From NCBI GenBank assembly GCA_964502145.1, contig CAZCVI010000021.1, forward strand, positions 26,710 through 90,709: a stretch of DNA of 64,000 bases. The letters are read 5' to 3'. The notes under the pieces were generated by a model that did not search any database, was not told the DNA's origin, and saw only the letters and a program-made list of their open reading frames with translations. The position numbers were made by a program, and so were the translations under genes. The stretch is from CAZCVI01 sp964502145 (lineage in GTDB: Bacteria > Acidobacteriota > Aminicenantia > UBA2199). This document shows, piece by piece, positions 24,649 through 32,516 of this stretch; position 1 is the stretch's first letter, and every line of letters begins with the position of its first letter.

Positions 24649-25377
24649 ATGAGTGAAAAAAAAAAGAAAGTTATATTACTTTATTCAGGAGGACGAGATT
24701 CTTTTTTATCATCTTGTCTCTTGGTGGAGGCGGGTTATTCTGTTGATATGATTACTTTTGGCAATGGTCTTAGTATATCTGAAAAAAATGCTAGACATGG
24801 GGCTAAAAGGCTTATTAAAAGATACGGCAGTGATCGAATCGCTTTTCTCGGGGCGAAAAGCATTGCTGGAATTTGGCGGGCATTTTTATTGCCCTATTAT
24901 AATTTAATGCCAAGCGAAATTTTAAAAGAGTATGGAGAATTAACTATAAGCCAATTTAACTGTCTTACATGTAGAATGGCGATGTATACGTGGGCTATTA
25001 TTAAGGCTAAGCAGGACAATATTTGCTTTATAGCAGATGGTGCAAGGAAATCACAAGGTTTTGTGGTTGAATTACCCTCATTTATTAAGGAATTGGAGGT
25101 TTTTTTATCGACATTTGAAATAAAATTATTACTTCCTGTTTTTGATTTAGATATGGAACAAAAGAGAAAGGATTTGCTTTTACTAAGAGGTTTTACACCT
25201 AAATCCCTTGAACCCCAATGTCTTATTGGAGTACCCCTTCCTAACAATAAAGCTCCCGATGAAACCATCCAGAAGGCTGTAATTAAGTACTTCAATACCA
25301 TAATTGTTCCTAAAGCCAAAGAAATTATAGCAGAAAATTATGAAACTAATTTAGGTACTAATAGTGTGATGATATGA
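24649..25377 (+). CDS. PP-loop ATPase (QueC/ThiI/TtcA-like fold)
   Basis: 242 residues. The PP-loop SGGRDSF (residues 13-19) follows strand VILLYS and marks an ATP-pyrophosphatase that adenylates its substrate. Other family features are the NCLTCRMAMYTWAI segment with a C-x2-C pair, the IADGARKSQG strand and a late EPQCLIG cysteine. QueC normally has four zinc cysteines near the C-terminus, which are not present, so a sulfur-transfer or thiolation role is as likely as deazaguanine synthesis. GTGGAGG precedes the ATG at 24649. The stop overlaps the TudS-like gene by 4 bp. Confidence 0.72.
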   Translation: MSEKKKKVILLYSGGRDSFLSSCLLVEAGYSVDMITFGNGLSISEKNARHGAKRLIKRYGSDRIAFLGAKSIAGIWRAFLLPYYNLMPSEILKEYGELTISQFNCLTCRMAMYTWAIIKAKQDNICFIADGARKSQGFVVELPSFIKELEVFLSTFEIKLLLPVFDLDMEQKRKDLLLLRGFTPKSLEPQCLIGVPLPNNKAPDETIQKAVIKYFNTIIVPKAKEIIAENYETNLGTNSVMI

Positions 25378-25931
25378 ATGGAACAGCAGATAATAGGAGT
25401 AAAAAGTTTGTTCTAATTCCATTTTGTCTTTTGGCACAGGCTTACCACGCTAGAGGACTCGTTAAGTACGAATGGCGGGGTGTCATAAAACCAGTAATTG
25501 ACGAAATAGTTAAGAGAGATATAAATATCATCCAAATGCCATGCCCAGAAAGCTTATTCCCTAGCTTAGAAAAGAGCCTTGACCGAGAACCAAAAAGTTA
25601 TCTGATATATGACTCTCAAGATTTTCGGGGACATTGCAAGAATTTGGCGAAAGGTATATTAGCTCAAGTTAAAGCCATTATTGGCAATGGATATGAAATT
25701 TTGGCGATATTAGGTATTGAATATTCTCCTTCCTGTGCAATCAAAATTCAGTATACAAAAAATGGTACCACCGACCTGTCAGGAATCTTTATACAAGAAA
25801 TCAAAAAACTATTTTTGGAAGAAAGTATTAATATTCCTTTTATCGGAATTAATCGTAAGGGAATAAAACCTTCCTTATCAAAATTGAATGCCCTGTTGGA
25901 TCAAAATGAGCAAATAACTCTTTTTGAGTAA
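25374..25931 (+). CDS. TudS/DUF523-like putative desulfidase
   Basis: 185 residues. Three cysteines fit the cluster ligands of the TudS/DUF523 family: Cys18 in IPFCLLAQAYHARG, Cys57 in IIQMPCPES, and Cys121 in GIEYSPSCAIK. Cys88 is extra. TudS enzymes carry a [4Fe-4S] cluster that takes sulfur from thiouracil-type substrates. This protein resembles the CD3072-like branch more than classical DUF523. It overlaps the PP-loop ATPase gene by 4 bp, so the two probably work on the same sulfur-containing nucleoside or carrier. Confidence 0.7.
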   Translation: MNGTADNRSKKFVLIPFCLLAQAYHARGLVKYEWRGVIKPVIDEIVKRDINIIQMPCPESLFPSLEKSLDREPKSYLIYDSQDFRGHCKNLAKGILAQVKAIIGNGYEILAILGIEYSPSCAIKIQYTKNGTTDLSGIFIQEIKKLFLEESINIPFIGINRKGIKPSLSKLNALLDQNEQITLFE

Positions 25932-26400
25932 GATTTAGTCCACAAAAAGAGGGGACTCACATTAGAATTCTATGTTTAGAGTGTAGAAATTTTCATTTGA
26001 TTTTTATATTCTCTTTACAAAAGAATGAGGCACGTTCCCCAGATTTTTATTGGTGATTTCTCGCAGGTAGCAATGAAGCAGATTCATGCAATTGTGTCCC
26101 AATATTACCTTAGTTACTTTGTAACCACTTCATTTTTTTGAGGCAGGTACTTTTAATTTTGCAATAACGGTTTGTAAAAACCGCTACGCGTTAGGCACAC
26201 ATGCGGATTTTGGTATTTGGACGCTAGCAATTGCGAATACTTTTAACACCATAGTCCGTTGAACTCCTCCGGGAAAAAAAAAGACGATACGCACGAATGT
26301 AGGAATCTTTGATTCTTCTCTCAACAATTCCTTGAAAAAATTATAGTGCATACTATTTCACCTCCATTTTCCCTTAACAATTTTACCTTATTCCTTTTTC
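25932..26400. other. Intergenic stretch without recognisable gene
   Basis: About 470 bp between convergent genes. Only short frames are seen. One on the minus strand around 25998-26120 reads CYLREITNKNLGNVPHSFVKRI before a stop and could be a worn fragment, but I cannot assign it. No promoter, repeat or RNA structure stands out. Confidence 0.35.
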
Positions 26401-29340
26401 TTATCTGCCCACCAATATGAAACCACTCCAGTATTTGGGGAATGCGGTGAAGGGATTTTTAAGAAGCTCTAGTTTCGCTTGCCTGAGCGCTTTACTGAAA
26501 GGACGACCATTCAGAATGTTGCGATAAAATGCAATCATCAACTGACTGGTACTGCGATCCTCCACTTTCCATAAGGAAAAAACAATGTTACGAATACCGG
26601 CATAAAAAAAACCTCGGTTCAATGCCATCATCCCTTCCCCTTTAATGAGCTTCCCTACTCCACTTTCACAACTACTTAATACGATCAACTCCGCATTCAA
26701 ATTGAGATTGTATATTTCACCGGAATATAAGATTCCATCATGAACCTGAGACTCGGTCTGGCTTTTGGGAGTCGAAGCAAATACTAAACCGGCTAATTTG
26801 GGTTCGCCTTTATCTTCTAAACTATGGGTGGCGATATGAATCAAATTGTAGCCGGTTTTATCCAGGGTTTTAAAGGCCTTTTCTGTGGCTTCCTGGCAAA
26901 AATAACCCAAGGCACGCTTATGATGCTCATTAAATAACGAAATGATGGCTTGCAACTCCTCCTCGGAAGCGGGAAGCTGCGAAACCAACGGCTCTGTATC
27001 AGACATGGTGTTTCTGAGGTTGCTGGAAATCTCCGTGGACCCCTTTATTTTCTGGGTCATACTGGTCAGAATGTACCCAGCACGATTATGCACGCCAAAT
27101 ACGGGGGCAAAACCTAGAAAAGCAGGACTCTCTTGGGTACGACTACCCTCCTGACTATAATGCCGCAAACCGGCAGAATAATGATATACAAAATCATAAT
27201 GCTTGATCAAATAATCCACGTTTTGCAGGCTTGTGTCGTCCGCTTTGTTAGTGACGCTTGGTTCTGGAGCCAAGGATTCAATCGGAACATAATACAAACT
27301 GCTGTCAGGAATAATAATCAGTTTAGACTTACCTGCCAGTAACCGCTGCACGGGCGCAAAAATTAGCGCGTACAATTTTACATTCAAACCAAGAAACGTT
27401 TTGTCCTCAATTTTTTTGATTGAACGGTAATAATCGGCCACGAGTTGATTTAAATCGTCTTCCAACGGGACGGATTCGACGTGCAGTGCGTGGCGGGTGA
27501 GCACGAAAATGTGCAGGATACTTTCGCCGATAAAGTATTCTAGCAACGCCTCGTCATTGTCCAACGAGAGCTGGAGGTCTTTGATTTGAACGGCCAAGGG
27601 ATTGTATTTTAGGTCGTAGTATTTCTTATAGTTTTTCTCGAAATCGCTGATTAATAGCCGGTAATCGTTGAGGAGAGTATAATAACGGTCTTCAAGGATT
27701 TTTATTTTATTTTTATCGCCATTTTCTTTTTCCTGGTACTCTTTTTCTAAAAGCGTATCATAATGGGTCAGTTCGTTTTTCAGGTCCATTTCTTTTTGTA
27801 AAAGGGCAGCGGGAATACCGGCGAAACGTCGGGCGCGCACCTCGGATAATGATTCGGCGAGAACAGCGGCTTTACTTTTTTCGGAGAATATGAAAGCGGA
27901 TTCTTTATACAGGGGGTCGTGGGTGATTTCAAAGAGAAACAGGGCGGTTTGAATGGCTTCGGCATACATGTCGTAAATTTTCTCGCTGAACAAGAGCTTG
28001 TAACTCTCGGATTTGTAGCCACGGCGTATGGTATCGACGAGATTGGCTAAGAGTAAATAAATCTGGTGTGCGCTTTGGAGGTCTTCGACTCGTTCGGGTT
28101 GGCGCATATAGCGCATGCGCAAGGCTTTGGCTTTGGCTAACAAGACCTGGAGTAAAAAATTGGGGTTGGACACATTGGCCAAGGAGGGATTGGCGGAAAA
28201 ACGCCGATCCTTAAAACCGGGCACCAAGGCTATCAAAGAATCCTGGAAATACAAGAGGGACTGACCCCACTGCTGCAATTGGAAGTACACTTTTCCCAAT
28301 TGGAAATAGATATCGGCGGTATCGGCTTGAAACCCGGCTGTTTTTTCCTCTTTTATAGTGAGGGCGGTATTAAGTGCGGAAAGAGAATCGGTATAATCTC
28401 CTTTTAAACGAAGACAGATGCCGATATGCAAGTAGCTTTCGGCGACTTCGGCACTTTGATCGCCATAGGTATCGAGGCGAATGGTCAGGGATTGGCGCAA
28501 AGCACGCAGGGCTTCTTCAAAGTTCCCTTCCAGGGCATACAGCATGCCTATTTGTTCATATATGCTGGCAAATATGGGGTTGCTGTTGCCGTATAATTTT
28601 TGATAGGCTTCGATAGAGCGGTTAAAATGGTCCCTGGCTTTTTGAAACTGGCCTTTTTTGAAGGAGGCGGGGTCTTTGTCGAGTAACCGGAACTTCTTTT
28701 TCAGATCATCGGGCAGGCCGGCGTATTGGCGTAATTTGATAGCGTAGGATTTTTTATAATTATTTTCGGCTTCGGTGGCGCTTTGCATGTTCCAATAAAC
28801 CAGTGCGATGCTGTTATAGGTTTTGGCTACTTCCCGGTGATTTTCGCCCAGAACTTCTAATTGAATGCCCAGTGCTTTTTGGTAGAGTTCGAGGGCTTGT
28901 TGGTATTGGTTGTCTCTGAGTTCTTTAAAAGCGAGGCGTTTGAAGCTTTTAGCGAGTTCGAGGGGTTGGTAGCCGAGGTGTTTTTGGGTGAGGTTTAAAG
29001 CGGAGTTCAGGTTTCCCAGGGCGCTTTGGTTGTCATCAAGGTTTTGGAAGTTTTCACCTACTTTGATATAGCAGGTAATTGCGGATGGCCAGTCGGCGTT
29101 TTTTTCATACAGTGCAATGGCTTTTTGATAGAAATAATTGGAGCTTTTAAATTGTCCGTCTTTGGCGAGTTTTTCGGCGTTGTTAATATATAGGGTGCAT
29201 TCTTGAAGTTGACGGGGTGGTTGGCGTGGTGGTTCTAAATGGGGGGTTGTATTGCGGCAGCCGAGGTTGGAAAGAACTAAGCAGACACAGATTAGCAAGA
29301 GGGCTGGGAATTGTAAATGATATTTGGGACTGTGATGCAT
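26401..29340 (-). CDS. TPR-CHAT lipoprotein (predicted caspase-like protease)
   Basis: 979 residues. A lipoprotein signal ends LSNLGC (Cys28). TPR units fill residues ~45-400, for example ELYQKALGIQLEVLGENHREVAKTYNSIALVYW. The C-terminal CHAT domain shows the dyad His in LIHIATHSLEDKG and Cys in IVLSSCESGVGKL, plus GEGMMALNRGFFYAG and the terminal YWSGFILVG. CHAT proteins are separase/caspase-like peptidases, but this one is predicted to be lipid-anchored, so it probably acts in the periplasm. The ATG at 29340 is favoured because the lipobox follows and a promoter ends 6 nt before it. Confidence 0.85.
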   Translation of the reverse strand: MHHSPKYHLQFPALLLICVCLVLSNLGCRNTTPHLEPPRQPPRQLQECTLYINNAEKLAKDGQFKSSNYFYQKAIALYEKNADWPSAITCYIKVGENFQNLDDNQSALGNLNSALNLTQKHLGYQPLELAKSFKRLAFKELRDNQYQQALELYQKALGIQLEVLGENHREVAKTYNSIALVYWNMQSATEAENNYKKSYAIKLRQYAGLPDDLKKKFRLLDKDPASFKKGQFQKARDHFNRSIEAYQKLYGNSNPIFASIYEQIGMLYALEGNFEEALRALRQSLTIRLDTYGDQSAEVAESYLHIGICLRLKGDYTDSLSALNTALTIKEEKTAGFQADTADIYFQLGKVYFQLQQWGQSLLYFQDSLIALVPGFKDRRFSANPSLANVSNPNFLLQVLLAKAKALRMRYMRQPERVEDLQSAHQIYLLLANLVDTIRRGYKSESYKLLFSEKIYDMYAEAIQTALFLFEITHDPLYKESAFIFSEKSKAAVLAESLSEVRARRFAGIPAALLQKEMDLKNELTHYDTLLEKEYQEKENGDKNKIKILEDRYYTLLNDYRLLISDFEKNYKKYYDLKYNPLAVQIKDLQLSLDNDEALLEYFIGESILHIFVLTRHALHVESVPLEDDLNQLVADYYRSIKKIEDKTFLGLNVKLYALIFAPVQRLLAGKSKLIIIPDSSLYYVPIESLAPEPSVTNKADDTSLQNVDYLIKHYDFVYHYSAGLRHYSQEGSRTQESPAFLGFAPVFGVHNRAGYILTSMTQKIKGSTEISSNLRNTMSDTEPLVSQLPASEEELQAIISLFNEHHKRALGYFCQEATEKAFKTLDKTGYNLIHIATHSLEDKGEPKLAGLVFASTPKSQTESQVHDGILYSGEIYNLNLNAELIVLSSCESGVGKLIKGEGMMALNRGFFYAGIRNIVFSLWKVEDRSTSQLMIAFYRNILNGRPFSKALRQAKLELLKNPFTAFPKYWSGFILVGR

Positions 29341-29346
29341 GGCTTT

Positions 29347-29375
29347 ATTATACACCAGAATGGGGGGATTGTAAA
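29347..29375 (-). promoter_or_regulatory. Promoter of the TPR-CHAT gene, predicted leaderless
   Basis: On the minus strand TTTACA, 17 nt, TATAAT, then 6 nt to the ATG at 29340. No ribosome-binding site lies between. Confidence 0.55.
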
Positions 29376-29418
29376 AAATAAAATAGGGTATTGGTGGGCA
29401 AAAAACGAGTGCAAAGGG

Positions 29419-29447
29419 TTGACATTGGGGCAAAAAAAGTATATATA
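29419..29447 (+). promoter_or_regulatory. Consensus promoter of the MNT gene, predicted leaderless
   Basis: TTGACA at 29419-29424, 17 nt, TATATA at 29442-29447, then 6 nt to the ATG at 29454. Both boxes and the spacing are near-ideal and leave no room for a Shine-Dalgarno sequence. It is divergent from the CHAT promoter about 45 bp away. Confidence 0.65.
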
Positions 29448-29453
29448 ACTATT

Positions 29454-29822
29454 ATGAAGACTATAAACGTGATTGATAACAAGGAGTTTCTAACTATTCT
29501 GGCAGATGTCAAAGTTGAGGTGATCAAACTTTTTGGGGAGAAGTTGCAGCAATTGGTTTTATTTGGTTCTTATGCGCGTAATGAGCAGGATTCTGAATCG
29601 GATGTGGATATTATGATTTTGGCTGAAGAGGGGGAGGATGAATTGCGGAAGAATCGTCCTTTGGTAGCGAATATTATTGCGGAATTATCCTTGAAGCATG
29701 AAAAATTGATCTCATTAACGCAGGTGCCGTATACGCGATACCACGAATATTTAGATATTCTGCCTTTTTATCGTAATGTCTATGATGAAGGTGTGGAGAT
29801 TTATGGAAAAAAGACAGCTTGA
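29454..29822 (+). CDS. MNT-type nucleotidyltransferase domain protein
   Basis: 122 residues. Signature LVLFGSYARNEQDSESDVDIMIL with Gly38-Ser39 and D50-x-D52. A longer frame exists from 29391, but that region contains the promoter, so the true start is the ATG at 29454. Its last 20 bp overlap an ATG that opens a short HEPN-like remnant (MEKRQLDLAG). It is therefore the third MNT gene in the window and the second whose toxin partner appears lost. Confidence 0.75.
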   Translation: MKTINVIDNKEFLTILADVKVEVIKLFGEKLQQLVLFGSYARNEQDSESDVDIMILAEEGEDELRKNRPLVANIIAELSLKHEKLISLTQVPYTRYHEYLDILPFYRNVYDEGVEIYGKKTA

Positions 29823-29917
29823 TTTAGCCGGGTAAACGCTTGCAAATTTATTAATGAGATTGAGGAATATATGCAAGCAACTCTATCGAGTAAAAAAGTG
29901 GACCAAGAGAAAACCTA
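29803..29917 (+). pseudogene. Remnant of a HEPN partner gene
   Basis: ATG at 29803, overlapping the MNT stop, begins MEKRQLDLAG and hits TAA at 29833. After it, another frame reads FINEIEEYMQATLSSKK to a TAA near 29917, which would suit the C-terminal helix of a HEPN protein. The central part is missing. The evidence is the conserved gene order and the short start motif only. Confidence 0.3.
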
Positions 29918-29944
29918 AGCTGTCGGCAAAAAAAACGAACAAAT

Positions 29945-29981
29945 CAGCTTGCTGACTGTTTATTGTCTGACAAGCGCACTT
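29945..29981 (+). repeat. Direct repeat left of the TumE/TumA-like module
   Basis: CAGCTTGCTGACTGTTTATT followed by GTCTGACAAGCGCACTT. Its partner at 30953-30992 differs at only a few positions. Each is followed by a sequence resembling the terminal repeat of the hairpin elements (GGATTCACC here, CACTGCCAAGT there). Confidence 0.65.
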
Positions 29982-30116
29982 GGATTCACCATCAGATTCG
30001 TGAAAAAAAATGGACGATATGGACAGAGTGGACGATATGGACGATGTGGAGCAAAAACAAGAGCATTTTTTGTCCATTCGTCCACATTTTTATTAGAATT
30101 TGGTGGTGAATCCAGG
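29979..30116. repeat. Hairpin repeat with TGGACGATA units (copy B)
   Basis: Ends are CTTGGATTCACCATCA on the left and TGGTGGTGAATCCAGG on the right, an inverted repeat. Between them are tandem units of the type TGGACGATA and a shorter opposing TGTCCATTCGTCCACAT. The architecture equals copies at 35.5, 43.1, 46.8 and 63.9 kb. Confidence 0.65.
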
Positions 30117-30171
30117 ACTCGCGCCTTGTCAATCCATTTTTTATTTATTTTTCCAGAGGGTGGGAAAAGGG

Positions 30172-30561
30172 TTAGGGCAATTGGATCAGTGTTTCAATTT
30201 CTTCAAGAACATTTAATAAGTTGGGCGCCAATGAACCGACCACATTCTCTTCACTGCCTTGATGTTTATGATGGGGATAATTCGGAAGACCCAATTTTTT
30301 ATGGTGCCCGGTATTATCGTACCGGAAAATCAACTGCTGGGAAGCATTACTATATTGATAAGCATACATCAGACGGTCCAAGGTTATTTCAACGTCAACA
30401 AATTCCCGTATATGAAGTATCGACCCATCAATAAAATAAAGTTCACCACGGATAAAACCTTCATAACGTCCTCGCTTATCATAGGAAACCTTGGATAATT
30501 GAACGATAGGGGATGTTTCGAAAAACAACCGGACCTGTTGGAAATAATCTTCAACTCGCAA
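30172..30561 (-). CDS. TumE-like toxin (DUF6516)
   Basis: 129 residues. The pattern ELYFIDGSILHIREFVDVE followed by KLMYAYQY-like LMYAYQYSNASQQLIFRYDNTGHH is typical of DUF6516/TumE proteins, whose RYDN-xx-HH segment is the most conserved part. The gene overlaps its upstream neighbour by 11 bp, the usual antitoxin-toxin order of TumA-TumE pairs. Biochemical function of the family is poorly known; growth inhibition is assumed from the family. Confidence 0.68.
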   Translation of the reverse strand: MRVEDYFQQVRLFFETSPIVQLSKVSYDKRGRYEGFIRGELYFIDGSILHIREFVDVEITLDRLMYAYQYSNASQQLIFRYDNTGHHKKLGLPNYPHHKHQGSEENVVGSLAPNLLNVLEEIETLIQLP

Positions 30562-30841
30562 AACTGATATTCCTTAATGTTTCGGCTTTCTCGTTCAAGC
30601 GTTCCATTAATCTGAATTCGCCAATCCATTCGATAGATTCCATCGTCTCTTCCCATTCATCATTTTCATAGGCAGTGATAAACGCTTGTGTGTTCAGATG
30701 GGATTGCTCCTCGAATTTTTTCAATCTCAATGCGGTTTGCCGTATCCCGGCTTCCACTAAGCGCAGTTCATTTTCCAATGCTGCTTCTACTATCGGCTTT
30801 AATTGCCGTTTGGATTGAGAAACTATTTTTAATTCAACCAT
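30551..30841 (-). CDS. Predicted antitoxin partner of the TumE-like protein
   Basis: 96 residues, highly charged and helical (PIVEAALENELRLVEAGIRQTALRLKKFEEQ), without a recognisable DNA-binding motif. Identification rests on the 11-bp overlap with the DUF6516 gene and the size typical of partners of that family. It has its own near-consensus promoter upstream and a GGTGA ribosome-binding site. Confidence 0.6.
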   Translation of the reverse strand: MVELKIVSQSKRQLKPIVEAALENELRLVEAGIRQTALRLKKFEEQSHLNTQAFITAYENDEWEETMESIEWIGEFRLMERLNEKAETLRNISFAS

Positions 30842-30860
30842 TTTATTTCACCCGATTATG

Positions 30861-30889
30861 TATATAACATAAATAAAGCAAATTTTCAA
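30861..30889 (-). promoter_or_regulatory. Promoter of the TumA/TumE-like pair
   Basis: On the minus strand TTGAAA, 17 nt, TATATA. The start codon at 30841 lies 20 nt further on, with GGTGA in between. Confidence 0.55.
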
Positions 30890-30952
30890 CCCCCCTTTTT
30901 ATTAAAAAATCCACTTGTCCTCTTATCATTGGTCTGGCGGGTAGAAAAAAAA

Positions 30953-30992
30953 CCAGTTTGCTGACTGTTTCTTGCTTGACAAGCACGAGACT
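30953..30992 (+). repeat. Direct repeat right of the TumE/TumA-like module
   Basis: CAGTTTGCTGACTGTTTCTT followed by GCTTGACAAGCACGAGACTT, partner of 29945-29981. The two bracket the toxin-antitoxin pair at 30172-30841. Confidence 0.65.
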
Positions 30993-31072
30993 TCACTGCC
31001 AAGTGAATGGAAAGAGTGTGATGTATTTCAGATGACTCCTGTAACGACCACTTATTTTTAAAATAAACTCAA

Positions 31073-31423
31073 ATGACTGGGACAATGACACGTTTCACCA
31101 TTGCAAGTCATCATTTCACCCTTGCAAGTGATGATTGTACCCCTGCAAGTGATGATTGCACCCTTGCAAGTCATGATTGTACCACTGCAAATGATGATTG
31201 TACCACTGCAAGTGATGATTGTACCGCTGCAAGTTGTGAATGTACCGCTGCAAATGATGATTGTACCGCTGCAAGTTGTGAATGTACCGCTGCAAGTGAT
31301 GATTGTACCGCTGCAAGTTGTGATTGCACCGCTGCAAGTGATGATTGTACCACTGCAAATGATGATTGCACAGTGGAAGGTCAAGAGTACACCACAGAAT
31401 CGACACATTGTTTGGAAACATAA
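31073..31423 (+). CDS. Possible acidic heptapeptide-repeat protein (ASDDCTx repeats)
   Basis: The frame starts MTGTMTRFTIASHHFT and then repeats a seven-residue unit of type A-S-D-D-C-T-T about fourteen times, 116 residues in all. The period of 21 bp keeps several frames open, so openness is no proof of coding. Support comes from 62862-63338 on the other strand, where the same DNA unit in the same frame also starts with MTRFT. There is no ribosome-binding site, and the gene may equally be a non-coding minisatellite. Confidence 0.35.
   Translation: MTGTMTRFTIASHHFTLASDDCTPASDDCTLASHDCTTANDDCTTASDDCTAASCECTAANDDCTAASCECTAASDDCTAASCDCTAASDDCTTANDDCTVEGQEYTTESTHCLET
31103..31375. repeat. Tandem 21-bp repeat array (J)
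   Basis: About 13 copies of a unit made of GTACCACTGCAAGT plus a variable GATGATT. Units are adjacent, with no spacers. The unit is shared with the array at 62935-63215 in reverse orientation (GCACCACTGCAAGT plus AGGCATT). Confidence 0.9.
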
Positions 31424-31584
31424 AGGAATAGTCGGGCTGCTTTTGAGTAAAGTAACCTGGAAGGATGAGAGATCACTATGGTTTGCCAGTAAAAACAATA
31501 TAATAGGGATAAAAGTAGAATGATTATTAGACAAAACAAAGCGGATGAAGCTTAATGTATAACGTCTGGCCCACAAATAGATGA

Positions 31585-31705
31585 AACAAAGAAAAAGATT
31601 GGCCCACGAATTACACGAATTAACACGGATTTATTGGAAAAAAAAGCGTTTATTTCCTTTTAATTCGTGCAAATTCGTGAAATTCGTGGGGGTCTTTTTT
31701 TTTAA
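31585..31705. repeat. Hairpin repeat with ACACGAATT units (copy I)
   Basis: TTGGCCCACGAATTACACGA and following units on the left are mirrored by AATTCGTGAAATTCGTGGGGG on the right, then a T-run. It closely matches the palindrome at 49026-49135. It fills most of the gap between the 21-bp array and the second redoxin cassette, and could act as a terminator on both strands. Confidence 0.75.
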
Positions 31706-31792
31706 TCCGCTTGGATTGTAGTTCCATAGCCTTCTATTGAGTGAACACTGCCGATGGGCGTGATATTTTTAAAAAAAGATACGTCTACCCTA

Positions 31793-31821
31793 TTGACAAT
31801 AATTTTCTAATGAGTGACAAT
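31793..31821 (+). promoter_or_regulatory. Putative promoter region of the second cassette, duplicated at 34209
   Basis: TTGACA at 31793-31798 is followed 17 nt later by GACAAT. The element TGACAATAA occurs twice, 22 bp apart. The same block, from GATGGGCGTGATATTTTTAA onward, is repeated at about 34170-34245 before the second propeller copy. The -10 assignment is weak. Confidence 0.4.
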
Positions 31822-31884
31822 AAGCTTCTGTGGAATTGAAGAGTTAATATATTTCGGAATAAAGAAGGAAGAAGGTGCGGTGCA

Positions 31885-32490
31885 ATGAATGATCTAGAAA
31901 CAAAAGACGAGTTGGCACATCCAAAAGAAAAAAGGCGCAAAATATCCAGTTTTATTAAAGTCCTATTGGCTATTAATGTACTGGCATTGGCAATAATCTT
32001 TTATCAGCAATTTTTGATCAAAAAAATGACAGTTAAAAGAGATAACTATCAATCAAGAGTAGGCGATACTCTCCCTAAAATAGACCTGATCCGTATAGGT
32101 AAAAATGCCGGGAACTCAGTGGAGCCAATTGATTTTTCACAAGGCATGTTTGTCTTGCTCTTTTTTAAATCCAATTGCCTGTGTTCCAACAACCATACCT
32201 CATGGAAAAATCTGGCCAGCTATTGGGGCACGAGAATCAAGGTACTTGGCATTCTCCCCACTGAACGCGAGGCCGCGGAGAAAATGCTGGAAAGTCGCCA
32301 GTTCACATTTGAGATATTTATCCCAAAAGAGTGGGTTACTTTTCGCCAACAGATGGGGATTGTTTCCAGCGAAGAACAAACGATTTTGGTCTTCCAAAAC
32401 AAGGTTATCGCTATCAAACTGGGCACTTTAAGGGCTGAGGATTTGGCAGACATTTTTGCCTCAATCAAAACAAGGTTAAAAACGATATAA
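31885..32490 (+). CDS. Membrane-anchored redoxin-like protein with a CxC active site
   Basis: 201 residues. One anchor (VLLAINVLALAIIFYQQFLI, residues 28-47) precedes a thioredoxin-like fold (LLFFKSNCLCSNNHTSWKNLASYWG). Where the cassette at 21590 has CSPC, this protein has NCLC, i.e. C-x-C with the second Cys aligned. The rest (IKVLGILPTEREAAEKML, SSEEQTILVFQNK) follows the same order as the first redoxin. A GGTGCGGTGCA stretch precedes the ATG. The propeller gene starts 26 bp downstream. Confidence 0.7.
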   Translation: MNDLETKDELAHPKEKRRKISSFIKVLLAINVLALAIIFYQQFLIKKMTVKRDNYQSRVGDTLPKIDLIRIGKNAGNSVEPIDFSQGMFVLLFFKSNCLCSNNHTSWKNLASYWGTRIKVLGILPTEREAAEKMLESRQFTFEIFIPKEWVTFRQQMGIVSSEEQTILVFQNKVIAIKLGTLRAEDLADIFASIKTRLKTI

Positions 32491-32516
32491 TATAAATATG
32501 AATCAAGGAGAAACGA

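Noticed and set aside
31103..31375. Array that might be a CRISPR
   Set aside because: Units are contiguous with a 21-bp period and there are no unique spacers or cas genes.
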